Assembly: GCA_001662425.1 (NCBI GenBank)
Contig: BDDC01000149.1
Coordinates: 34,646 to 98,645, forward strand
Direction of reading: 5' to 3'
Source: Chlamydomonas sphaeroides
Taxonomy: Eukaryota; Chlorophyta; Chlorophyceae; Chlamydomonadales; Chlamydomonadaceae
Length of the DNA stretch: 64,000 nt
Shown piece after piece: positions 34,401 to 44,449 of this stretch. The notes beneath the pieces were generated by a model that was not told where the DNA came from, made no database searches, and saw only the letters and a program-made list of their open reading frames with translations. Position numbers and translations under genes: made by a program. The first letter of the stretch is position 1. Each line of letters begins with the position of its first letter.

Positions 34401-34504
34401 GCTGCGGCCCGGTCCAACCCCCGCAGTCATGCGAGTTCCTGGCGGCCGAGGGAGTGCTGTACAGCACTAGCAACGACACCACCTTCAAGGCCACCGGCTC
34501 GTAG
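31466..34504 (+). CDS. RPA2: Replication protein A 32-kDa subunit (296 aa)
   Basis: Twelve exons join in frame: 31466-31530, 31600-31654, 31857-31910, 32107-32163, 32390-32449, 32704-32763, 32913-32936, 33190-33288, 33425-33563, 33752-33814, 34048-34184 and 34427-34504. The Gly/Ser-rich N-terminus (MNFGAYGDAGASQFGGGGF) is the usual phosphorylated tail. The OB fold (about residues 55-165) shows YVVDGHDVSMVTVVGRV, VHDGTAAIEVTSWVDD, YVRVYGNLKTYERRRSITSF and TYHLLQAVMQHL. A Gly/Pro linker leads to the winged helix, ending LAAEGVLYSTSNDTTFK. RPA2 is part of the RPA1-RPA2-RPA3 complex that binds single-stranded DNA in replication and repair; the winged helix binds repair partners. One exon is 24 bases and the intron after 32449 must be GC-AG to keep the conserved frame. 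Confidence 0.93.
32450..32703 (+). other. Non-canonical GC-AG intron in RPA2
   Basis: The exon ends ...GTGATGCAG and the intron starts GCAGGT. Only this junction joins TKVVMQ to VHDGTAA in frame, as the conserved OB fold requires. The GT four bases later would leave one extra base and break the frame. Confidence 0.75.
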
Positions 34505-35494
34505 AGCGGTTTTGGGCTCGGACCCGGCCATGGGCTCTTGGGCGGCCGGGGACCAGTGCCGGGCATTGCAGTCCGCATGCTGGACCGGCGGGGGTTGCGG
34601 TGTGTGGGAGGCGGGGGTTGGTGGCGGGAAGGGCGGGCGGCGGGGTTGCGGTGTGTGGGTGCGGACACGGGAGCCTGGGCAGGCGGTGCTCGCAACCGAG
34701 TACATCGCTGTGCCGGCGTAGGGGTGGGCGATAGCAGGCTCCTCCCCGTCTTTGGGCAGGCTGTAGGGAGTCGCTGCAGGCCGAGATGAGGTATGTTGTT
34801 GCCCGGGTCAATCAGGGGCCAGCGGACATGCCACCGCATGCCAGCACCCTGGGGATGCATCGCTGTACTCCTGCGAGCGCAATTGCGGGCAGTTTCTGTA
34901 GGAAGCAGGTTGGATCGGGAGCGAGCGCGGTGAAAGTTTTACCGTGGAACCGGAGGTTGTGCAGGACCGCAATGCCGTACATGACCACGACAGACCCCTC
35001 CGTAATATGCCTCGTATAACACCATTGCGTTACTGGTAGGCAAGCCACAAATAGCGACCAACAGAGCAATTCCCCAGCACCGCTCCCAGCCCGCGTGCTC
35101 GCGAGCGTGCGCAGCACACGCAGGACATCCGTTGCAGCGGCTTACCAGGTGAGCTCCTATGCCAGGACTAGCCACCTGTGTGATAGTATGTCGCGGGGAG
35201 GCAGCCTGTGCAGCTCGTGCACCTCCGCCTCGAGAAAGCGGAGCGGCAGAGCAGCGTCCGCATATTCGTGCACGTTTGTTCGGGCGTGCCAGCTTCATAT
35301 GTTCTTTGGAGGCCCATATCGCTTAGCGCCTTCTGGCTTGTGTGCTGTGTTCGCTTCTCGACATAGAACCCTCGCGCAAGCGCTGAAGCTTGCTATCGCG
35401 AGCTCCTTTGGAGCTCTGCTTTGCCAAGTTGTTAAGAAGATTTAACGTCGTCGGTGAAACCCGCTCGTGGGTCGCAGGACCCCGGCTCGGAAGC
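34505..35494. other. Intergenic between RPA2 and the first Cys-rich gene
   Basis: It contains the RPA2 3' flank, where no TGTAA was found, and the promoter of the secreted Cys-rich gene. The last 350 bases are less GC-rich. No gene is seen. Confidence 0.45.
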
Positions 35495-37658
35495 ATGCGC
35501 CCCGCGCTGCTGGTGGTGCTGCTGGCGGGCTGCCTGCTGGCCCCCGCCTATGCTGCTCGGAGCCTCGTAGGTGAGCACTGTGCAACCACTCCGATAGGGA
35601 GGGTAGTGTGCTCCAAAATGGCGTGCCGAAACCCGTTTTTCCGCCACCCAACCAACTTGCAGGCGGCCCCAAGCCGGACGACTGCATCGATGACGATGAT
35701 TGCTACCATAAGGAGAGTGAGTCTCAGCGTTGCTTTGGCAGCAGCAGCGTGGCACGGCAGGCTGTCGGGCGTGTCTCGCTCGGCCCTGGGGATGCGTGCT
35801 GGCCCCATACCCTGCCCTCTCAACGTCCACAAGCCCGCCGCCTCGCTGTCGCGCCGCAATCCTTACCCAGTCTGCGTCAAGGGCGAGTGCCTGTCGCTCA
35901 AAGACGACGGCGAGCCGTGCCGCAAGGACGAGGACTGCAAGAGTGGCACCTGCATGAAGAGCTGGTGGCCCGCCGGCGCCCTCTGCGCCACCCCGTGAGT
36001 CGGCCTGGCCTGGCAGCCCATGTTCCCCTAGATACTCGTAGCCATGCCGTGGCGTCTTTGCTCCACATGGATTGTCAAGTTGATCGCCCAGCTCCCCTGT
36101 GATGCGCTGGATCCCAGGCTCAGGGCCCGTCACACTGCCGCTGAGCGCATGGCCCAGGCCCTCATCACGCGCCCAGCACACGGCCCACTCCCTTGACCCC
36201 CGCCGCCGCCCCCTTGTGTTCACCCACCGCGGTCCGCCACGCTACGGCTAGCCACGCCCCGCTGCCTATGCTAACGAGCGCCAGTTTTGGCATGGTCCCT
36301 GTCCCGGCCATCGGCCCCACCGGCCCTGCACCCTTCCCACCCGCAGCTGCGATGCCGACGCCGACTGCCCAGGCAGCCGCCCCATCTGCAACACCTCGCC
36401 CTACGCGGCCGCCAGCCGGGGCCCGCGCGCCTCCGCCTCGGCTGGCCTGGCGGAGCTGAGCGCCGCGCGCACCAAGTACTCGGGCGGCGCGGCGGGTAGC
36501 ATCCACGCGCTCAGCCGCGAGCAGGAGGACGAGGATGAGGATGAGGATGAGGATGGGGACGAGGACGAGGAGGAGGACGAGGAGGATGAGGAGGAGCAGG
36601 GTGGGTGGCTGAGGTGTGGCTTGTGAGGTGGCAGGGGGTGAAGAATGCTGGAATGCTGGGGTCGCAGCGCTTGGTACCCAACCGTACGTGCCCGTGTGGC
36701 TTTCTGCCCGCAGATGATGAGGATGATGACGACGAGGACGACGAGGATGATGATGATGATGATGATGATGAGGAGGAGGAGGAGGAGGAGGAGAAGGATG
36801 ACGAGGACGAGCATGACGATGACGGTGGGTGGGTTCCCATACGGGGGGTGCCGCGGTTGCTTGCCGGACCATGTGTCGCTGTGCATGCTATATATACTCG
36901 CGCTTTCCCCATCTGCGCTGCTGTTTTGCCGGTTGCTGCCTGCGCAGAGGATGAGGACGACGAGGACGAGGACGATGATGAGGAGCACGAGCACGACGGC
37001 GAGCACGACGGCAAGCACAACCACGAGCACGATGATGAGCGTGATGATGACGATGATGAGGATGATGAGGATGATGACGAGGATGAGGACGACGAGGATG
37101 ACGATGACGAGCATGAGCACGATGACGAGGATGGTGGGTGCTTGTGTTGCGTGGGGGGGGGCGCGTCGGGTACGGCTGCGGCCAGCAGTATGACAGGAGC
37201 AGGTGCCGGGGGCGCCAGCCCGCGTGCAGGCTGGGTCTGGGGTCCTGGCCGGGCTCCTGCCTGGTGTCAATGACGGCGTGCTGCGCACGGCCGCTCGCGG
37301 ATCTGCCGCCTCGCAGATGACGACGACGACGCTGACGGCAAGGCCGACCACGACCACGACCACGGTGAGCGGCCGACACCGCTTGGGGGGCTCGCCAATG
37401 CCTAGGCCTGCCCTGAAGGCTTGCCGCAGGCATCGCAGAGCCGGGTCCACGCGGCACATGCTGGTCCCCCTGCGGCCAACCGCCTGGCCATCCCTCCTGC
37501 TTGAACCCTGCAACCTTGCAGATCACGATCACGACCACGATCACGACCACGATCACGACCACGATTACGACCACGATCACGACCACGATCACGACCACGG
37601 TAAGCGATCGTGTTGGGTCTTGGGGCGTCGGCGTAGGGGCCGCCATGGGCGTTGTGCC

Positions 37659-37695
<37 letters not shown>

Positions 37696-39623
37696 NNNNN
37701 NNNNNNNNNNNNNNNNNNNNNNNNNNNNNNNNNNNNNNNNNNNNNNNNNNNNNNNNNNNNNNNNNNNNNNNNNNNNNNNNNNNNNNNNNNNNNNNNNNNN
37801 NNNNNNNNNNNNNNNNNNNNNNNNNNNNNNNNNNNNNNNNNNNNNNNNNNNNNNNNNNNNNNNNNNNNNNNNNNNNNNNNNNNNNNNNNNNNNNNNNNNN
37901 NNNNNNNNNNNNNNNNNNNNNNNNNNNNNNNNNNNNNNNNNNNNNNNNNNNNNNNNNNNNNNNNNNNNNNNNNNNNNNNNNNNNNNNNNNNNNNNNNNNN
38001 NNNNNNNNNNNNNNNNNNNNNNNNNNNNNNNNNNNNNNNNNNNNNNNNNNNNNNNNNNNNNNNNNNNNNNNNNNNNNNNNNNNNNCGCCCCCGCTCAACA
38101 CGCCGCCACCTCACAGACCACGACCACGACAGCCCCAACCACCACCACCACCATGAGCATGAGCACCGCGGCTACGTGCACGACCACGGTACGGCAGCTG
38201 CCGTACGGTGTATGCGGCGTGCGCGGTTGCTGGTCAGAAGCGTTGGTCAGCTGCCGCCTGCTGTCCGTCAGTTCACAAACCCCACTGTCTGCGCTCCCCG
38301 GTTGCACAGCCCACACTCACGACCGTGACCACGACCATGACCACGACCACGGTGAGCCCACTGCCGTACAGGCGTCTGTGCCGTACTCGGCCGCACTGGG
38401 GCCAGACGTGCGAAGAGGCCGCCGCAGCCCTACGTGCCTGGCTGCCCTTCTCACGGCACCCCTCACGGCACCTTCAGCGCCCGCCCCATGATGCAAAAGC
38501 AGGGCCCTGGGCAACCCCAGACCCCACTGCTTGCTCGCTGGTCTGTGCCGCCTGCTTGCCACCTGCCCTGGCTCGTGTGGCGCTGCCTGGTGGCGCCTGC
38601 TGCCTGACCGCCGCCGGCCCACTCCGCTGCGCCCTGGCTCACTCCCGGCCTTGGCGCAGACCACGACGGCCCCGACCACCACGAGGGCAAGAAGAAGTGC
38701 GACAAGTACAAGTCCAAGCACAGCCGGTGGGTTCTGTTGTCACTTCCGTGTATGCACGCTTTGTCCCCATGCGGTCCCCATACAGTTCTTGCTGGCCCTT
38801 GGGGATGGCCCCCTATCCTGCCGCCGCCCGTGCGCTTGGCCCCGCTGCCCGCAGCCGCCGGCTGCTGTCCGAGGAGAAGAAGGCCGACAGCAAGGACGGC
38901 GCCACCGGCTCGCAGGCTGGCCGCTGCGTGCAGTGCATGGTGGTGAGTGGCTGGGCACATGCTGCATGTGTTTAATGTCATGCACTGCTGTTGTGTGACG
39001 AGCGCGGCCCTCAGCGGGGTTGCATCCCCGGGGAGCGCAGCGTGTTGCGCGCCGCCTGAGCACAGCCCTGGGGCGGCGCCGGGTGAACGGCACGTCAGGG
39101 CCGCTGGGCGCGCGCGCCTAGCCCACTCCTTGCGGGACCTCTGACGCGCCGCCTCCTGGCTCCGGGGTAGGGCCGGTCGTGGATGCACGCCTTTGCGACC
39201 CCACACTCGCGCCCGCCGTCAAACGCTACCCCCGCAGGACACGGACTGCGGTGAGGGCTACTACTGCGAGCGCGGCTTCAAGGCCACCTCCCACAGCTGC
39301 ACGGTGCGTGCGCAGCCACCGGGGCTGGGCGTGCGGCAGCCGGCACCGCCACCGCACTGCACTGCACTGCACTGCACTGCACTGCACTGCACTACACTGC
39401 ACTGCACTGTCGCCCTGCTTGGGGCCCCATCAATAACCTCTCATGATCTGCCCACCGCCTTCCGAACCCCCTCCCTCTCCGCCCACCTTCGTCCCCTCAC
39501 CAGGAGCTGGGCCCCTCGTGCGAGGCGTACGGCGACTGTGGCATGGGCGAGTACTGCGACGCCGCGCTCAAGCGCTGCCGCCCCTACGCACTGGGCTACC
39601 TGGTCAAGCAGCTGCTGGCCTGA
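35495..39623 (+). CDS. Secreted Cys-rich protein with acidic and Asp-His repeat centre (at least 461 aa; interrupted by an assembly gap)
   Basis: Exons: 35495-35570, 35663-35716, 35871-35994, 36347-36600, 36714-36824, 36948-37133, 37317-37364, 37522-37599, [gap], 38117-38188, 38310-38351, 38660-38726, 38855-38942, 39238-39303 and 39504-39623. MRPALLVVLLAGCLLAPAYA is a signal peptide. The N-terminal Cys module reads CIDDDDC, CVKGEC, CKSGTC, then CDADADCPGSRPICNT. Next come about 100 residues of Asp/Glu runs, then His enters (EHEHDGEHDGKHNHEH), then 13 Asp-His-type pairs in one exon, and more after the gap. A short Lys/Cys stretch and a C-terminal Cys module follow: RCVQC, DTDCGEGYYC, CEAYGDCGMGEYCD, RCRPY. 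I recognise no named family. The spacing recalls Dickkopf/colipase-like knots only loosely. The repeats predict binding of divalent metals outside the cell (inference). It is paralogous to the gene at 40912. Confidence 0.8.
37660..37695. repeat. Poly-C run at the edge of the assembly gap
   Basis: Thirty-six consecutive C bases come directly before the N block. It may be a real homopolymer or a sequencing artefact where the assembly failed. Confidence 0.8.
37696..38085. other. Assembly gap (390 N)
   Basis: The gap lies between two coding exons of the secreted Asp-His protein. The exon phases on both sides agree, so any missing exons should be phase-1 symmetrical or absent. The true length is unknown. 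Confidence 0.99.
39355..39409. repeat. (ACTGC)n microsatellite
   Basis: About eleven 5-base units, one imperfect, lie in the last intron of the Asp-His gene. Confidence 0.85.
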
Positions 39624-40070
39624 GGGCCGCCTGGCAGGCCTGGGAGCGCACCCCGGAGCGGCTGACCCAGGCCCTGAAACCTTGAGTGGATGGCTCGGGC
39701 CCTGGAGCAGACGTGCTGGCCTGCTCTGAGGGTGGGCGAGGCGCTGCCATGTACATGCGCCTGCGATCCTGAGATTGCCAGTAGGGTGTACGGTGGAGCC
39801 TGCTTGGTCGTGTGGCAACTTGTTGTGCCCTGGCCGTGGCACGCGCAGCGAGTGGCAGGGCGTTGACGGCCCTGACGGGAGCGTGCTGCCGTGGCGGGAC
39901 GCGGCGCGCGGGAGCATGCGGCGGGCGAGCATGCGGCGGGCGTGATCTCACTTTGTATTGTGTACGTCAGTGTTGAGTGCATGTCAGTTTTGCAGCATAC
40001 TTTGGGTACCGAGCGGCGGGGTTTTGCAGGCCTGCGAGTAGAGGACCTGGTGCAAGCACCACTTCCATGC

Positions 40071-40075
40071 TGTAA
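40071..40075 (+). terminator. Candidate poly(A) signal TGTAA of the Asp-His gene
   Basis: TGTAA lies about 450 bases after the stop at 39623, on the coding strand. Confidence 0.5.
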
Positions 40076-40401
40076 ATATAAAGTACGTCGCGTGCGCAGG
40101 AGCCTCGTGCCGGTCTCTGCTGTCGCGTCCGAGCCAGCGTGGCGGCTGGTGGTTGGTTGCAGGCGGAGGGTTCGCCTGCGTCCCACAGTCTCCCGCTTAC
40201 TGCCCGCGGTGCACATTCCGCAACCGGGGGCTTTCACCGCGAAGCTAAGGCGGCCACCCTCAAAGGCCTACAGGCAGGACCCGCCCCCAAGCCGTGCCGC
40301 AGTGCCGCACAGGGGGCCACGGGAGCACCGCCTGCCCTGCCCTGCCAAGAAAGCCCCACACCCCAACACAGCATTCGCACCGCCCCTGCTCCCTCCGCCA
40401 G

Positions 40402-40545
40402 GCCGCCGTGCGCGGCCGTGCGCAACTGCAGCCGCGGCCAGGTCTGCAACCGCCAGCTGGGATGCTGCCGGAAGCTGCCGTACAACGTCCCCGAGGCGGT
40501 CGAGCAGGTGCTCGAGACGCTGGGCTGTGATTGCTGGGCTTGGCT
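40402..40545 (+). pseudogene. Decayed copy of the C-terminal Cys exon of the paralogous family
   Basis: After an acceptor-like CCGCCAG at 40395-40401 the sequence encodes NCSRGQVCNRQLGCCRKLPY then AVEQVLETLGC. It aligns with the last exon of the second paralogue (43271-43402: EYCDSQLGRCRPYN, VFEQVLEALGW). A net loss of about 8 bases near its start shifts the frame relative to the acceptor. The paralogue's ending TGG TAG is TGT GAT here, so the stop is lost and reading runs on to about 40631. No matching upstream exons were found. It is probably the remnant of a third tandem copy, or of the duplication that made the pair; an alternative last exon of the upstream gene is less likely. Confidence 0.7.
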
Positions 40546-40911
40546 GGGCGGCATGCTCGGCGGGGCGGCGCTGAGGGAGGCCAGGACGTGGGGCCGGGAA
40601 GGGCCGGAAAGGGAGGAGCACCGCCTTGGGTAGATGAGGGAGTTGGCTTAATTGGTGGCTTGCTGCACGATGGCACAGCGCCGGTTGCCGCTTTCGGGAA
40701 CGCAGGGGTAGGGTTTGGACCCACGGGTCACCGCGCGCACCCTCGGGCGCGTGCACGGCGCGGCCCGCGTGGCGCCGCCGTGGCGCTTGGGGGCAGGGCG
40801 TGCTCGCCCACGATATGCGCATCGCCTCATCGGGGCGCTTCGGCCGCCGCGGCATAGCACAAGAGCCCCACACCGGCAAACACCGCAAGCAGGTTCCTTC
40901 CAGCACCGACC

Positions 40912-43402
40912 ATGGCCCGCGACACCACGTCTCCGCTACTCGCCGCCGCGCTCCCTGCGCTGCTGCTGCTGGCGCTTGCTGCCGGCCCGCAGCACGCCGC
41001 TGCTCGCAGCAGCTCGACGCTTGGCGGTGAGGCGGGGCTTTGTGATACTTGGCCCTCACCGCTACGCGACGCTGAAACGAGACACGAGAACGAGCAGCGC
41101 CAACCTTCACACCGCTCCGCGCTCTCCCCTGCTTGCACCCACAGGCCTCTTTCGCAGAAGTGACTGCAGCGACGATGACGACTGTCGCCGCAGCGAGGGT
41201 GCGCAGCAGCCTGCTCGTGCTTGCCGCGTGTTCACACCCGGGCCCCTTCTCTGCCTCTATCCGCGTGCGCCTGTCTCCTCCGCATAGCCGCCCACCCGGG
41301 GTCCATATCGCCCTTCGCATGCCTCCTCGTGAACCTAGCGGCCTCAGGGATCTCCTCAAGACCTGCCGCCCCTCCGCTCACTGCCGTGAGCCTGGGCCGC
41401 AGCCCCGGCTCTCTCCCTGCCTCCATTCACCTCGTCTCTCTGCGCCCCACCCCGCTCATTGTCCTCTGCTGCACCGTCCCCCGCTGCCTTGCTTCCCCCA
41501 TCCAACCGCGACAGGCTGCGTCAAGGGCGAGTGCGTGAAGCTCAAGCGCGACGGCAAGGCCTGCCACAACGACGACGAGTGTTCCAGCGGCACCTGCCAG
41601 CGCTCCTGGTTCCCCGCCGGCGCCTTCTGCGTCACACCGTGAGACCGAACCGGCGGGGCTGTGGGGCTGCGTGACTGCGATTGCAGCGCCTCGTGGAGGG
41701 CCGGGCCAGGCTCTAGGAGGGCCGGGCCAGGCTCTAGGAGGGCCGGGCCAGGCCCTAGGAGGGCCGGGCCAGGCTCTAGGAGGGCCGGGCCAGGCTCTAG
41801 GAGGGCCGGGCCAGGCTCTAGGAGGGCCGGGCCAGGCCCACCTGCGGCGCATGGCTGAGCTAGGACCCAGGTAGGGCCGCATTTGAAACCAGGGGTTGGG
41901 CGTCAATTCCATAGGCGGGTTAGGCCCGGGGGCGCCGTTGGGGTGTGTGGCATGTGACTTGGCCAATGTCCAAAGGCGTGACATGTACCCAGGCGCACTG
42001 CATGCGCAAGCCGCACCGCCCAGGGCCCGTTGGGCCCTCGGCCTGCTCGTCCAAACCCTGCCCCCCGACCCTGTCGTCCATCCCGGCCGCCTCCAGTTGT
42101 GACGACGACAAGGACTGCCCCAAGAGCCGCCCCATCTGCAACACCTCCCCCGTGCTGAGCAGCGCCGGTGAGCTGAGGGCGGGTGGCGCTGCTGCAGGGC
42201 AGCCACGGGTTGCAAGGCAGGAGCCGTCGGGCAAGCAGCGTGGCGCTCAGGCCTGGGTCCCAGGCTCCCAGCAGGCGGTGCCGCACGCGGCTGCGGCCGC
42301 TGCCAACCCCGCCCGCAGGCGGGCCCGCATGGCCTCGAGAGGTGATTGGTAGGGGCACGCTCGCTGCTGCCTGCCCGGGCGTGTCCCCCCTCCTACCCCC
42401 AGATGTGGAGCGCGAGGACGACGAGGAGCAGGACGAGCAGGACGAGCAGGACGAGCAGGACGAGCAGGACGAGCAGGACGAGGGGTATCGCCTGGAGAAG
42501 AAGCACAAAGGCGGCAAGGGTAAGAAGGACAAGAAGGATAAGAAGGACAAGAAGAAGCACGATGACGACGATGACGACGACCACTACAAGCCCGAGGAGC
42601 TGGGCTCCCGCTGCGTGGAGTGCATGGAGGTGGGGTACACGGGGGAAACGCCGGTCGTCCGCTCGGTGCAGACCTAACGCTACGACATTGTCCGCCAGCA
42701 CCGGACGACCCAGGGCCCTGCCCCACCCTGCCTATGTCGTCCTCTGCCACTGGCAGTGCCGTGTAGCACCGTGGTCGCACAGGGCTGCGACGCGCCGAGG
42801 GCTGGAAGCAACCTTGCCGCCGTGCCCAGCGCTGCCTACCTGCACCTGCCCTTCCAACGTTCCAAGCCGCCATGCCTGTCATGAGCAGCTTCGATGGTCC
42901 GACTGTCCGTTCTTGCGCCGCCTTCCACCGTGCCTCCCTGCCCCGACCTCGGCCCCTTGGCCGCAGGACGAGGATTGCGACAAGGGCTACTTTTGCTCCC
43001 GCGTGCACCAGAAGAACCCCCACAGCTGCCTGGTAAGGCGGTGGCGGGTGGAGGCTGCCTGGCAAGCAGCGCCAGGCACGTCCGGCGTGTGGCCCTTGAG
43101 AACGCAGGAACTGCAGCCCGCCGTACGACACCCCGTAACAGCCGTACGTACGACACCTCGCACAGCGCTCGCCCGCGCCCCGGGCTTCGTCATGGGTCGC
43201 TCGCGCTCCGCCCACCGCGCCGCCACCGCCTCGTCCTCCCGGCCGCCCCTGCTATCCTCCCTCGCACCAGGCCGCCGGCCCCAAGTGCGAGGCCTTTGGC
43301 GACTGCGGCGCTGGCGAGTACTGCGACAGCCAGCTTGGCCGCTGTCGGCCGTACAACATGGCCGAGGTGTTCGAGCAGGTGCTCGAGGCGCTGGGCTGGT
43401 AG
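40912..43402 (+). CDS. Secreted Cys-rich protein with Asp-Glu-Gln repeat and Lys/Asp centre (262 aa)
   Basis: Seven exons join in frame: 40912-41026, 41145-41198, 41515-41638, 42097-42167, 42403-42629, 42967-43032 and 43271-43402. The signal peptide is SPLLAAALPALLLLALAAG. The N-terminal Cys module reads CSDDDDC, CVKGEC, CSSGTC, SWFPAGAFC, then CDDDKDCPKSRPICNT. The centre, in one exon, has (Asp-Glu-Gln) repeats, then a Lys-rich block (KKDKKDKKDKKKH), then DDDDDDDH. The C-terminal module reads RCVECME, DEDCDKGYFC, CEAFGDCGAGEYCD, RCRPYN. Exons 2, 3 and 6 have exactly the sizes (54, 124 and 66 bases) of their counterparts in the upstream gene, proving duplication, while the centre has diverged and lacks the Asp-His arrays. 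It is secreted; the function is unknown. A zwitterionic centre suggests metal, mineral or wall-polymer binding (inference). Confidence 0.85.
41694..41839. repeat. 21-base minisatellite, about 7 copies
   Basis: The unit AGGAGGGCCGGGCCAGGCTC plus T repeats seven times with one or two substitutions, inside intron 3 of the second Cys-rich gene. The 21-base period leaves long open frames that are not genes. Confidence 0.95.
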
Positions 43403-44449
43403 GAGCCCCGCTCATCACCTAGATAGGTACGGCGGGGTGCGCTTCCTTTCCGCGGCGTCGGTACGCTGCAGCCTGATAGGCGGCTCAGGTGCTGGCCTTG
43501 AGGTCGTAGGAGCTGGCCTGGTGTAGGTACTGGGCTGGTAAGATGCCATGAGTAGTCAGCGCGGAAGTCCTGGGTACCTGGTCGGCCGTACGATGGCAGC
43601 GTCAGGCGGCCGCGGGACATACGTAGCTGACGGGGTGGGAGAGCACACGGGTCAGGAGCGTGGTGCACGATGGTGCCGGCTGGCCGGGGCCGACTGCGGT
43701 AGTCGGCAAAATTTTGGCTGGTTTAGCGGCGAGGGACAGCGGAATGCGGAATGCGTCGGCGGTTGGTGCTGTCGAAGGTGTTGGCATCGTGCAGAATGTT
43801 CGCGGGGCGTTGAGGTTGTGTTGACTTGGCCGTGACGTGTAAGGCAATACGTGTGACGATGTGTGCGAAGGTAGTCTGAGGTGCAGCAACTGTGACCCTG
43901 CGCAGCAGGGGTATCAGTTGCCTCGGTGACTCCGCGTGACTCGGGTAAGGTAGCGCAGGGAGCGCGCAGGGTTGGACTTAGTCCTTGCCAGCTCCTATGA
44001 CAGCGTACAAGCACGGCAACGGTAGCGGGGGTAAGACCGCTTTACGATGGCGCGATGTTGCAGCTTCATTGCGACACAGCGTCCGGGGCCGCGTGGGCCG
44101 ATGGGGGCCGCGGTGGCCGACGGGGGCCGACGTGCGGAGTACGTGGGGCCTGTATGGGCCGTGTCAGCACGAGCTGGGGCTGAACCCCGGCAGCGAGAAA
44201 CGTACTTGCGCTGGCTAACAAGATTATCTGGGCATGCTCCAGCGCGGCGGGACCGCGAGTCTTGGCGCCGGTTTGGCGCGACTGCGAATCCTCGCGGATG
44301 GGGGAAGCGGTTGGGCAAATTTCTGCCATTTCGGCGCGTGACAGAAGGAGGTTTAGACACAACGCGTGCAGACGTGCAATGCTTCAATCCACAACGCTCT
44401 TTCTGCTTATCCGAGCGACCTCCCCGCTGCTACTTGCACAATTGCGAAC
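43403..44449. other. Intergenic
   Basis: It holds the 3' UTR of the second Cys-rich gene and the promoter of the next plus-strand gene. No coding evidence was seen. Confidence 0.5.
43838..43842 (+). terminator. Candidate poly(A) signal TGTAA of the second Cys-rich gene
   Basis: TGTAA lies about 435 bases after the stop codon at 43400-43402, a distance similar to that in its paralogue. Confidence 0.5.

Larger units (their letters stand above)
39624..40911. other. Intergenic between the two Cys-rich paralogues, containing a relic exon
   Basis: It holds the 3' UTR of the first paralogue, a decayed copy of the family's last exon (annotated separately), and the promoter of the second paralogue. 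Nothing else coding is seen. Confidence 0.6.

Noticed and set aside
35663..35716. DDDD between two Cys as an enteropeptidase-type cleavage site
   Set aside because: No Lys follows the Asp run in this gene, and the same position in the paralogue is followed by Cys, so it is a spacing feature of the Cys module.
36645..37193. Met/Arg/Thr-rich frame and Ser/Val/Ile-rich minus frames over the acidic exons
   Set aside because: They are other-frame readings of GAT/GAC/GAG repeats, with no start or splice support.
41661..41874. Repeat-encoding open frames over the 21-base minisatellite
   Set aside because: They exist only because the period is a multiple of three; the interval is an intron of a well-supported gene.
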